NCBI GenBank assembly: GCA_051871275.1
Contig: JBJECR010000129.1
Coordinates: 1 to 6,754, forward strand
DNA: 6,754 nucleotides
Origin: CAJUPY01 sp051871275
GTDB lineage: Bacteria; Bacteroidota; Bacteroidia; Bacteroidales; Muribaculaceae
Direction of reading: 5' to 3'
Positions 1-6,325 of this stretch are shown here, in pieces (the first letter of the stretch is position 1; each line of letters opens with the position of its first letter). A program made the position numbers and the translations under genes. The notes beneath the pieces were generated by a model. It saw only the letters and a list, made by a program, of their open reading frames with translations. It was not told the origin of the DNA and did no database searches.

Positions 1-2
1 GC

Positions 3-1391
3 AGCACGTTCTCCGTACGACTGGAGCCGGGCAAATATACCTGCCTCTTCTGGGCAGACTACGGCGACGCAAACTATGACGCTAAAAGCTTGAAAAACAT
101 TGCATTACAGGCAAGCCCAACCAATGCCGAAGCATTCTTTGCAAAGAAAGTCATCAATGTTACTGACAACGGCGAGGAAAGTATCACGCTCCACAGAGCC
201 GTGGCACAGGTGACGCTCAAAGAAACAGACTACCTCGACCCCGGCACAATGACCGTTGCCTACACCGAATTTAAGGGCTTTGATGTGAACTCTGAAAAGG
301 CTGTAATTGAAGCTGTTGTGACTAAAGCTATCAATATCTCAGAAACCGTTCAAGCCACACCTTCCGCACCCGTAGAATTAGCAAGTTACCTTATGCTCGC
401 AAACCCCGGAGAACGTGACCTCCGCGATTTCACCATTCAATACGCTTCCGAACCCGAAAAAATCATCACAAACGTACCGGTTCAAGCAAATTACAAGACC
501 TATGTCATTGGTAAATACGGACTTACGGTGAGCCAAACATTTGCTATTACAGTAGATGAAAATTGGACAGATGAAAATGAAGTGACTCTTGAAACACCTT
601 ACGTTACATTCTCTGCAGAAAGTGAGCAGACATTTACGATGAAATTTTGGGATTTTGGGTTGGATGCAGGTGAATACTTTGAGTACTCCGTAGGAGGCGG
701 TGAATGGACAAGATTTACCAATACTGTTGAGAACATTTCTTTTGGAGGCACTTATGGCAATCTTCGTTTGCGTGGCAAATCTCATCAAGGCACTGCAAGA
801 ACTAGTACCTATTGCATAATCAAATTTGGAATAGCAGATGTCTTGGTAGATTGCAAAGGCGATATACGCACGCTTGTTGATTATGAGAACTACAGAACTG
901 CAGATACAAGTTACGTAAAGTTCCTGTTTCTCTTTCAGAATAATCCCCAATTAAGAACTGCACCGAAACTTCCTTCCACAAAATTAAGTGACCAATGTTA
1001 TGGCTCAATGTTTAGCGGTTGTACATCTCTCATTGAGGCTCCCGAACTACCTGCCACAATATTGTCACCTGCGTGCTATGGAAGTATGTTTAGCGGTTGT
1101 ACATCTCTCACAAAAGCACCTGTGCTCCCGGCAAAAAATTTGGCTCAAGATTGTTATGGTTATATGTTCTATGGTTGCACAAAACTCTCAGAAGTAACAA
1201 TGCTTGCAGAAAATTTAACAGATGAATATGGTTCCGACTGTTTAAACAATTGGCTTGAAGGTGCCGGCACGGAAGCCGGTTCCCGCAAATTGACTTTAGC
1301 CAATGAAGGCATTTATAACGCTTTATGTGAAAAAAGTGATTTGCTTCCTGATATCTGGAAATCCGGGCAGGCAGAAATCATATACAAGTAA
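3..1391 (+). CDS. Fimbrillin-like (DUF6562-like) surface protein with C-terminal BspA-type leucine-rich repeats, 5'-truncated
   Basis: The frame is open to the left edge, so the start and any lipoprotein signal lie outside the window; 462 residues are visible. The TTG at 90 is an internal Leu codon, not a start, because the preceding 29 codons read as matching protein (GKYTCLFWADYG). Visible residues about 1-190 are beta-rich and resemble the DUF6562/fimbrillin-like proteins of Bacteroidales (family call from memory). A linker of about 110 residues follows. Visible residues about 315-410 then carry three repeats built on CYGxMFxGCTxL and APxLPA, as in BspA-like LRR proteins, and a Trp-containing cap ends the protein. 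Role: probably an exported, surface-anchored adhesin or fimbria-associated protein; ligand unknown. A hairpin follows 19 nt after the stop. The fold class is fairly sure, the function is not. It could also be a large fimbrial tip protein or a general cell-surface LRR protein. Confidence 0.8.
   Translation, partial: STFSVRLEPGKYTCLFWADYGDANYDAKSLKNIALQASPTNAEAFFAKKVINVTDNGEESITLHRAVAQVTLKETDYLDPGTMTVAYTEFKGFDVNSEKAVIEAVVTKAINISETVQATPSAPVELASYLMLANPGERDLRDFTIQYASEPEKIITNVPVQANYKTYVIGKYGLTVSQTFAITVDENWTDENEVTLETPYVTFSAESEQTFTMKFWDFGLDAGEYFEYSVGGGEWTRFTNTVENISFGGTYGNLRLRGKSHQGTARTSTYCIIKFGIADVLVDCKGDIRTLVDYENYRTADTSYVKFLFLFQNNPQLRTAPKLPSTKLSDQCYGSMFSGCTSLIEAPELPATILSPACYGSMFSGCTSLTKAPVLPAKNLAQDCYGYMFYGCTKLSEVTMLAENLTDEYGSDCLNNWLEGAGTEAGSRKLTLANEGIYNALCEKSDLLPDIWKSGQAEIIYK
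996..1229 (+). repeat. Three 78-bp (26-codon) in-gene leucine-rich repeats
   Basis: Units start at 996, 1074 and 1152, each at a Cys-Tyr-Gly codon triplet, with an exact 78-bp period. Units 1 and 2 share a 25-nt identical core (1008-1032 and 1086-1110) that encodes MFSGCTSL; unit 3 is more diverged (MFYGCTKL) and its second half has lost the APxLPA motif. The near-identity of two units at DNA level suggests recent duplication or homogenisation and makes repeat number potentially variable between strains (inference). Confidence 0.85.
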
Positions 1392-1410
1392 AAGAAATCC
1401 ATAATTCGTG

Positions 1411-1447
1411 AGGGCTGCAAGCAGTGAAAAAAGCTGTTTGCAGCCCT
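1411..1447 (+). terminator. Hairpin after the fimbrillin-like gene, probable transcription terminator
   Basis: A 14-bp stem (1411-1424 with 1434-1447, one G-T wobble, core GGGCTGCAA/TTGCAGCCC) encloses a 9-nt A-rich loop, starting 19 nt after the stop codon. No clean T-run follows directly (next bases TGGCTGTTTGA), so termination is inferred from stem strength and position rather than from a textbook U-tract. Confidence 0.6.
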
Positions 1448-1452
1448 TGGCT

Positions 1453-1578
1453 GTTTGAGGGAGATTAGGGAATTTAAAGTTTTTAAGGAATTTAAGGTTT
1501 TTAAGGAATTTAAGGTTTTTAAGGAATTTAAGGTTTTTAAGGAGATTAGAGTTTTTAGGGCTTTTAAGGTTATTATGG
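1453..1578. repeat. Tandem array of fourteen 9-bp units (nonamer minisatellite)
   Basis: The stretch divides without a gap into fourteen 9-mers. The centre alternates TTTTTAAGG and AATTTAAGG (1480-1542, an 18-bp higher-order unit), and the flanking units are degenerate forms such as AGATTAGGG, TTTTTAGGG, CTTTTAAGG and TTATTATGG. Nearly every unit ends in GG. The array lies between the hairpin of the upstream gene and the convergent GNAT gene, so it is intergenic. The period is a multiple of 3, which keeps a meaningless minus-strand frame (LKTLNS repeats) open. Function unknown; likely a slippage-prone spacer or simple repeat. Confidence 0.85.
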
Positions 1579-1590
1579 TGATTGTGCTAT

Positions 1591-1624
1591 AACTGATTTT
1601 GGATTTCAAGTGCAAAATCATAAA
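1591..1624 (+). repeat. 34-bp direct repeat, left copy (flanks the TA-like module)
   Basis: It matches 2539-2572 at 32 of 34 positions without gaps. Both copies begin AACTGATTTTGGATTTCA and end GCAAAATCATAAA. Within each copy TGATTTTG and CAAAATCA form an 8-bp inverted repeat around an 11-nt loop. This copy lies downstream of both converging genes, so its hairpin could also help termination, but the right copy sits where a terminator is not expected. Confidence 0.85.
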
Positions 1625-1641
1625 CTGTTAAAAGACAGTTT
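1622..1641 (-). terminator. Small hairpin just downstream of the GNAT gene
   Basis: AAACTGT (1622-1628) and ACAGTTT (1635-1641) form a perfect 7-bp stem with a 6-nt loop, 9 bp past the GNAT stop on the minus strand. It abuts and partly overlaps the left 34-bp repeat. The stem is A/T-rich with no long T-run, so terminator function is only plausible. Confidence 0.4.
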
Positions 1642-1650
1642 CGTAATATC

Positions 1651-2274
1651 TTAGGCGTGTATGGTAAAAGATTGTTTTAAGTCAAAAAACATAAACCTTG
1701 TTTCCAAAAGCTCATCTGGAGTCAATCCTAAAAAAGTTCGTTCTTCAAGTTCTGTTTTGTATAAAGGTTTAAAACCATTTTTCTCGTAAAAATGCAGTGT
1801 TTTATCATTATTGTATGCATCAACCACAATAAAACGACAACCGGTTTTATTATCTGAAGACCGAAACCAACTTTTTAGAAAGTTAAGAATTTGACTTCCT
1901 ATGTTATACCCTTTACCTCTGTATTCAGAAGAAACTCCTAAACGACCAATAAGTACTGCCGGATAGTTTATACCTCGCTTTGCATTCGTTATACTGCGTT
2001 GTAAACGATTTCGGGCAGCACTTGTAATAAACTGAGCTTTTACACTGTCATTTGCCAATGTGACTAATCCTAATATTTTTGTAGGGTCTTCAAGATTAAT
2101 CCAAGCATAAGTTTTTCCAAGTAATTCCGTTTCATAAAGAAATGCATCTTTAGAGAAAAATTCGTCGAGGTCGCTATCTTCACACGAAAAGGGAGCACAA
2201 TATGTTGCGACATCAGCCGAATAAGGCAACATCACAGCATCGTGTTCAAGAATAAATCTTTTCTCTGAATCCAT
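1651..2274 (-). CDS. GNAT-family N-acetyltransferase, probable toxin of a TA module
   Basis: 207 aa. Predicted role: transfer of acetyl from acetyl-CoA, and by analogy with TacT/AtaT-type GNAT toxins possibly onto charged tRNA (inference). An N-terminal CEDSDLDEFFSKDA segment (residues 31-44) resembles the 'LDxFF' start of these toxins. Beta strand 4 and motif A lie at about 106-131 (LIGRLGVSSEYRGKG), then RFIVVDAYN (147-155) and YEKNGF (163-168), the typical GNAT C-terminal strand and helix. The pyrophosphate loop reads RGKGYNIG (119-126) rather than the canonical RxxGxG/A, so it looks shifted or carries a two-residue insertion. Start: the ATG overlaps the stop of the upstream 60-aa gene by one base (TAATG), implying coupled translation. 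The gene is visibly A/T-rich compared with tex. Family call strong; toxin role moderate. A plain housekeeping acetyltransferase is the alternative. Confidence 0.85.
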   Translation of the reverse strand: MDSEKRFILEHDAVMLPYSADVATYCAPFSCEDSDLDEFFSKDAFLYETELLGKTYAWINLEDPTKILGLVTLANDSVKAQFITSAARNRLQRSITNAKRGINYPAVLIGRLGVSSEYRGKGYNIGSQILNFLKSWFRSSDNKTGCRFIVVDAYNNDKTLHFYEKNGFKPLYKTELEERTFLGLTPDELLETRFMFFDLKQSFTIHA

Positions 2275-2456
2275 TATTTATTGTCCTTGGGAGGAAAAAT
2301 GAACTCACGTGATTTTCTTAAAAATTCCGCTATCTGCAGTTCTCGCTCTTTTGAGAGGCTTTGTGTTGGTTTTTTGCCATTACGCTCTGCTTCTTCAACA
2401 AACGCTATTGCAGATTCACCCGTTAGAACAGGTGATGAGTTTATTGTCATAGCCAT
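2274..2456 (-). CDS. Small 60-aa protein, putative antitoxin partner of the GNAT gene
   Basis: A charged 60-aa protein with a short N-terminal stretch (TINSSPVLTG), a helix-prone Glu/Lys-rich middle (AIAFVEEAERNGKK) and a second helix (ERELQIAEFLRKSREF). No signal peptide or membrane segment is seen. It does not show the ribbon-helix-helix (DUF1778) pattern usual for antitoxins of TacT-type GNATs. The antitoxin role is inferred from size, position directly before a GNAT toxin-like gene, the one-base TAATG overlap and a shared promoter. Start at 2456 or at the second Met (2450); both fit the predicted promoter. I do not recognise a named family with certainty. Confidence 0.7.
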   Translation of the reverse strand: MAMTINSSPVLTGESAIAFVEEAERNGKKPTQSLSKERELQIAEFLRKSREFIFPPKDNK

Positions 2457-2475
2457 ATCTGAATTATTTTAATTG

Positions 2476-2507
2476 CAAAATTACGAAATATTTTGAAATA
2501 TAGTAAA
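2476..2507 (-). promoter_or_regulatory. Bacteroidetes-type promoter for the antitoxin-GNAT operon
   Basis: On the minus strand a -7 box TAATTTTG (2483-2476) matches TAnnTTTG exactly. A weaker -33 box TTTA (2507-2504, consensus TTTG) lies 20 nt upstream, within the usual 19-21 spacing. Transcription would start near 2470, giving a leader of only about 14 nt. The spacer holds a near-palindrome (CAAAATATTTCG) that could serve as an operator (inference). Confidence 0.6.
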
Positions 2508-2538
2508 TTATAAATTATTTTTTTGGAAAAGATTCACT

Positions 2539-2572
2539 AACTGATTTTGGATTTCATGAGCAAAATCATAAA
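2539..2572 (+). repeat. 34-bp direct repeat, right copy (flanks the TA-like module)
   Basis: 32/34 match to 1591-1624 in the same orientation, start-to-start distance 948 bp. It has the same internal inverted repeat TGATTTTG / CAAAATCA. It lies between divergent genes, just upstream of the half-site array, so it is not placed like a terminator. Together the two copies bracket the antitoxin-GNAT pair exactly, as expected for an insertion or a recombination-deletable cassette (inference). Confidence 0.85.
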
Positions 2573-2578
2573 AAATCA

Positions 2579-2697
2579 AGATTGCGACACTTTTAAACCC
2601 TGAAATCCGTCGCAATCTCATAAAAAAATCGAGATTACGACACTTTTAGCACTAAAAATTTGTCGCAATCTCAAAAAAAATATAACTTTGCGACAAA
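2579..2697. repeat. Array of five alternating TTGCGAC-type half-sites with 53-bp period, upstream of the ATPase gene
   Basis: Forward cores (GCGAC, ACGAC, GCGAC) start at 2584, 2637 and 2690, exactly 53 bp apart. Inverted cores (GTCGC) start at 2609 and 2662, also 53 bp apart. They make two long inverted repeats: AGATTGCGAC (2579-2588) with GTCGCAATCT (2609-2618), and GAGATTACGAC (2631-2641) with GTCGCAATCTC (2662-2672, one mismatch). A third pairing, TTTGTCGCAA (2659-2668) with TTGCGACAAA (2688-2697), surrounds the promoter. The 53-bp step is close to five helical turns, so the direct copies face the same side of the DNA. Best read as an operator array or a set of RNA/DNA hairpins; which one cannot be told from sequence. 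Confidence 0.85.
2659..2690 (+). promoter_or_regulatory. Bacteroidetes-type promoter of the ATPase gene
   Basis: A TTTG -33 box (2659-2662), a 20-nt spacer and a TAACTTTG -7 box (2683-2690) match the Bacteroidetes consensus at every fixed position. Transcription should start around 2697, which excludes the TTG at 2688 as a start codon and supports the ATG at 2727 after a leader of about 30 nt. Both boxes overlap arms of the TTGCGAC inverted repeat, so a protein bound there would block RNA polymerase. Confidence 0.75.
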
Positions 2698-2726
2698 ATA
2701 AACATAACTCAATTTATACTTTCTTT

Positions 2727-4178
2727 ATGAAACAGGCTCTTATAGGCAGACAAAGCCAGATTGAGTATTTGCAAAAATATATTGCATCAGACCGCTCTGA
2801 ATTTATTGCCATCTACGGACGAAGGAGAATTGGCAAGACATTCCTTGTGAAAGAACTTTTTGAAGGAGAATTCTATTTTCGCGTGACGGGGCGTGATAAC
2901 GTGACCACGGCAGAACAACTTGCCAATTTCAAATATGCTCTCAGTGACCAATTAGGGCTTGACGTGCAGCCTCAAAACTGGATGGAGGCATTTCGATATT
3001 TGCAGAGTGCAGTGGAAGAAGATGCGAAAAAAGGAGCTAAAATCATTTTTATTGATGAATTGCCATGGTTTGACACGTTGCGTTCGGATTTTATAAGTGC
3101 TTTCGAACATTTCTGGAACGACTGGGCAAGTTATAGAAACGACATAAAACTAATAGTTTGCGGCAGTGCCACCACATGGATGCTGGACAAGGTGATAAAC
3201 TCCCGTGGAGGCTTACATAACCGTGTGACGCACAAAATGCTGCTTTCTCCATTTTCTCTCAAAGAAGTGGAACAATACTTTGCTGCAAACGGTTTTAATT
3301 ATGACCGCAGTGAGATTATAGAATGTTATATGTGCGTTGGCGGAGTGGCATATTATTTGTCGCTTTTTGAAAACGACAAAAGTGTGGCACAAAACATTCA
3401 GTCGCTATGCTTTACAAAAGGTGGCGAGCTGACAGATGAGTTTGATAAAGTGTTTAAATCGCTTTTCAAGAAGTCTGAAAATCACATAGATATAATCACA
3501 TGCCTCAAGAATAAGGGCAAAGGTATGACGCGACTTGAAATTATCGCTGATTGTGGAATTAAAAACAATGGTCGCCTTTCCACAATTTTGGAAGAACTAG
3601 AACAGTGTGATTTTATTCGCAGTTACGTTCCCTTTGGCAAGCAGAAAAAAGACAAACTCTATCAACTCATAGACCCGTTTACGCTATTTTATTTCCGATT
3701 TATGGGTAAGTCCGGGCAATACTTGGACAACTATTGGCTGAAAATGCAGTCAACATCGGCATATAGCACTTGGTGCGGATATGCGTTTGAAATAGTCTGC
3801 CTGCATCATGTGAACGAGATTGTGAGGGCACTGGGAATTGACGGCTGTATAAATGTGCCATGTTCCTGGAGTTTTAAACCTTCCGCACAAATGCTTGATT
3901 CTGAAGATGAAGACCTGAAAAAAGGCACTCAAATAGATTTACTCATAGACCGCTCTGACAAGTCTATTTCTATTTGTGAGATGAAATACGGCACTTCCGA
4001 ATATGAAATTACCAAGTCATACAACGAACATCTGAATCAGCGACTACGAATTTTCAAAAAGGTTACGAAAACAAAAAAATCACTGATACCTACATACATC
4101 ACTCCTCACGGTTTGCTTCAAAATGCCTATTCGCGTAAAATTGCAAGGCAAGTGACGGGAGATGACCTTTTTAATTAA
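2727..4178 (+). CDS. ATPase_2 / DUF234-type ATP-binding protein with PD-(D/E)xK-like C-terminus
   Basis: 483 aa from the ATG at 2727; an in-frame TTG at 2688 lies inside the promoter and is not used. An N-terminal STAND/AAA-like ATPase of the archaeal ATPase_2 type shows Walker A GRRRIGKT (residues 31-38), Walker B IIFIDE (106-111) and a sensor-like CGSATTWM (145-152). A winged-helix-like middle (about residues 265-330) is followed by a DUF234-like C-terminal domain with GYAFE, then QIDLLID (D404) and CEMK (E418, K420). That spacing matches a PD-(D/E)xK nuclease core with the active residues present. Substrate and cellular role of the family are not firmly known; DNA binding or cleavage, defence, or selfish spread are possible. 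No Shine-Dalgarno sequence. Its stop lies 8 bp before tex, so co-transcription is likely. Base composition is more A/T-rich than tex. Confidence 0.85.
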   Translation: MKQALIGRQSQIEYLQKYIASDRSEFIAIYGRRRIGKTFLVKELFEGEFYFRVTGRDNVTTAEQLANFKYALSDQLGLDVQPQNWMEAFRYLQSAVEEDAKKGAKIIFIDELPWFDTLRSDFISAFEHFWNDWASYRNDIKLIVCGSATTWMLDKVINSRGGLHNRVTHKMLLSPFSLKEVEQYFAANGFNYDRSEIIECYMCVGGVAYYLSLFENDKSVAQNIQSLCFTKGGELTDEFDKVFKSLFKKSENHIDIITCLKNKGKGMTRLEIIADCGIKNNGRLSTILEELEQCDFIRSYVPFGKQKKDKLYQLIDPFTLFYFRFMGKSGQYLDNYWLKMQSTSAYSTWCGYAFEIVCLHHVNEIVRALGIDGCINVPCSWSFKPSAQMLDSEDEDLKKGTQIDLLIDRSDKSISICEMKYGTSEYEITKSYNEHLNQRLRIFKKVTKTKKSLIPTYITPHGLLQNAYSRKIARQVTGDDLFN

Positions 4179-4186
4179 TTATTACC

Positions 4187-6325
4187 ATGGACATAATTCT
4201 TGAAATAAGCAAAAATACGGGTATTGATTATCGCTTCGTGGAGGCGGTGATAAATATGCTGGATTCCGGCGATACAATCCCTTTTATCAGCCGATACAGA
4301 AAAGAGGCTACAGGTAGCCTTGACGAGGTGGCTATCTTTGAAATAAGTCGCCTTAAGGAATACTACGACGCTCTGGAAAAACGCCGTGAAACCGTGATTG
4401 AAACCATCACGGAACAGGGAAAAATGACGCCGGAGCTCCTGGACAAAATAAACAATGTGACAAACAGTGCCGCTCTGGAAGATATATATCTGCCTTACAA
4501 GCCTAAACGACGCACTCGTGCTCAAGTGGCTCGGGAAAAGGGTCTCGAACCGCTTGCAAGAATCATTATGGCTCAAAACGGACATAACCTGACGAATCTC
4601 CTGAAGAGATTTGTGAACGATGATGTGCCTACGCCGGAAGACGCTCTTGCCGGGGCTAAAGACATTATGGCAGAGTGGATTAGCGAACGTGAGGCGGCAC
4701 GAAGAGCGGTACGCAGGTTTTACACCGGTGGGGCGAGAATCAAGTCGGCTGTGGTGAAAGGAGAAGAAGAAAATGCAGAAAAATACCAAGCATACTTTGA
4801 CTATACGGAACCGCTAAACCGCTGTGCATCACATCGCTACCTTGCCATACGTCGCGGCGAGGCTGAAGGACTTCTCAAGGTTTCGTTCAAGATTGAGGAC
4901 GGCAAAGCCACGGAGCGACTATGGGAAATGTTTATAAAGCCGGAGGGTGAAAAAAGTTTCCGCAATGCCGTACGCGAAGCCGTGACGGATTCATACAAGA
5001 GGCTTATCAAACCGTCTATTGAAACGGAAACGGCGGCTCTGGCTAAAGAAAAGGCAGACGAAACAGCTATCAAGGCTTTTGCAAACAATGTGGAGCAACT
5101 CCTCATGGCACCTCCGCTGCGTGGCGGCAAACGTGTGCTTGCCATTGACCCTGGCTTCAGAACGGGCTGCAAAGTGGTGTGCCTTGACGAGCAGGGAAAC
5201 CTCTTGCATAACGATGTGATTTACCCCACAGCTCCTAAAAACGATGTGCGTGGTGCGGCTCGCAAAATATCAAATCTTATTGAGGCTTACAACATTGACG
5301 CCATAGCACTCGGAAACGGCACTGCAAGCCGTGAAACGGAGCGTTTCTTGCAATATAACGTATTCTTTCCGCATGAGGTAAACGTCTATGTGGTGAGCGA
5401 GGACGGTGCTTCCGTCTATTCCGCATCCAAGGTGGCACGCGATGAGTTTCCGGACAAAGACGTGACTGTTCGCGGTGCCGTCTCCATTGGTCGCAGACTT
5501 ATAGATCCGCTTGCGGAACTGGTGAAAATTGACCCTAAATCCATCGGAGTGGGACAATATCAGCACGATGTGGACCAAGCGAGCCTCAAGGCGTCACTGG
5601 ACAATACGGTGACAAACTGCGTGAACCGAGTGGGAGTGGATATTAACACCGCATCACCGCAACTCCTGGCGTATGTTTCCGGTATTGGTGACGGTCTTGC
5701 TGCAAATATTGTGAAATACCGTGCGGAAAACGGCTATTTCACTTCGCGTGAACAGCTGAAATCCGTTCCTCGCCTCGGTGCAAAAGCTTTTGAGCAGTGT
5801 GCCGGATTCCTGCGTATCCCCGGTGCGGAAAATCCGCTGGACAATACGGCTGTGCACCCGGAAAGATACGGCATTGTGAAAAAAATAGCAAAAGATATGG
5901 GTGTGGAAGTGCCGGAACTTATCCGTAACTCCGAACTTATCAAGCAGATAGAACTGGAAAAATACGTCACGGAAGACTGCGGACTGCCAACACTCAAAGA
6001 TATTGCGGAAGAACTCGAAAAACCCGGTCGTGACCCTCGCACGAAGGTGGCAATTGTGGAGTTTGACAAGAATATAAATTCCATAGAGGACCTTACTCCC
6101 GGTATGGAACTGAACGGAATTGTGAAAAATATCACGGACTTTGGTGCTTTCGTGGATATAGGTATCAAGCAGAACGGACTCCTGCATATATCCCAAATGG
6201 CGGAGGGCAAAATTTCTTCTCCGGCAGAGGTGGTGAAAATTCACCAAGCAGTGCGTGTGAAAGTGCTTGACGTAGATGTTAAACGTGGCAGAATTGCCCT
6301 GACAATGAGAGGTTTAGATGAATAA
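4187..6325 (+). CDS. tex: Tex: RNA-binding transcription accessory protein (S1 domain)
   Basis: 712 aa, within the usual Tex length of roughly 700-790, so complete. Domains in order: the helical N-terminal Tex core with FISRYRKEATGSLDE (residues 34-48) and LEDIYLPYKPKRRTRA (about 97-112); a YqgF/RNase H-like domain beginning LAIDPGFRTG (about 318-327); the conserved GVGQYQHDVDQ; a helix-hairpin-helix region (about 483-560, VSGIGDGLA and VPRLGAKAFEQCAGF); and a C-terminal S1 domain (about 639-708, VKNITDFGAFVDIG, GLLHIS, RIALTMR). Tex is a cytoplasmic nucleic-acid-binding protein homologous to eukaryotic Spt6 and affects transcription and stress or virulence traits in several bacteria; its exact role here is unknown. 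The YqgF domain is generally regarded as non-catalytic in Tex. Start: ATG 8 bp after the ATPase stop, with no room for its own leader. The 3' end overlaps the folK-like gene by 8 nt. Confidence 0.97.
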   Translation: MDIILEISKNTGIDYRFVEAVINMLDSGDTIPFISRYRKEATGSLDEVAIFEISRLKEYYDALEKRRETVIETITEQGKMTPELLDKINNVTNSAALEDIYLPYKPKRRTRAQVAREKGLEPLARIIMAQNGHNLTNLLKRFVNDDVPTPEDALAGAKDIMAEWISEREAARRAVRRFYTGGARIKSAVVKGEEENAEKYQAYFDYTEPLNRCASHRYLAIRRGEAEGLLKVSFKIEDGKATERLWEMFIKPEGEKSFRNAVREAVTDSYKRLIKPSIETETAALAKEKADETAIKAFANNVEQLLMAPPLRGGKRVLAIDPGFRTGCKVVCLDEQGNLLHNDVIYPTAPKNDVRGAARKISNLIEAYNIDAIALGNGTASRETERFLQYNVFFPHEVNVYVVSEDGASVYSASKVARDEFPDKDVTVRGAVSIGRRLIDPLAELVKIDPKSIGVGQYQHDVDQASLKASLDNTVTNCVNRVGVDINTASPQLLAYVSGIGDGLAANIVKYRAENGYFTSREQLKSVPRLGAKAFEQCAGFLRIPGAENPLDNTAVHPERYGIVKKIAKDMGVEVPELIRNSELIKQIELEKYVTEDCGLPTLKDIAEELEKPGRDPRTKVAIVEFDKNINSIEDLTPGMELNGIVKNITDFGAFVDIGIKQNGLLHISQMAEGKISSPAEVVKIHQAVRVKVLDVDVKRGRIALTMRGLDE

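Noticed and set aside
90..92. TTG at 90 as start of the first gene
   Set aside because: The frame continues to the window edge with protein-like sequence that fits the family; TTG here encodes an internal Leu.
1453..1578. CRISPR-like repeat
   Set aside because: It is a gap-free tandem array of 9-mers without spacers.
1313..1621. Minus-strand 102-codon frame with repeated LKTLNS
   Set aside because: It is kept open only by the 9/18-bp tandem repeat, overlaps the end of the fimbrillin-like gene and the hairpin, and has no promoter or family resemblance.
2281..2472. Plus-strand 63-codon frame opposite the putative antitoxin
   Set aside because: It is a mirror of the coupled minus-strand gene, which has promoter, TAATG coupling and a sensible neighbour.
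1591..2572. Insertion sequence bounded by the 34-bp repeats
   Set aside because: The repeats are direct rather than terminal inverted repeats, and no transposase or integrase is encoded between them.
2579..2697. CRISPR array
   Set aside because: The copies alternate in orientation with short similar intervals; there are no unique spacers of constant length and no cas genes.
2688..2726. N-terminal extension of the ATPase from TTG 2688
   Set aside because: It overlaps the -7 box and lies upstream of the predicted transcription start; the family-like sequence begins at the ATG at 2727.
4175..4789. Long minus-strand frames opposite tex (also 4837-5172 and 5654-6247)
   Set aside because: They are antisense to a highly conserved tex sequence, with Cys/Phe/His-rich or low-complexity translations typical of shadow frames.
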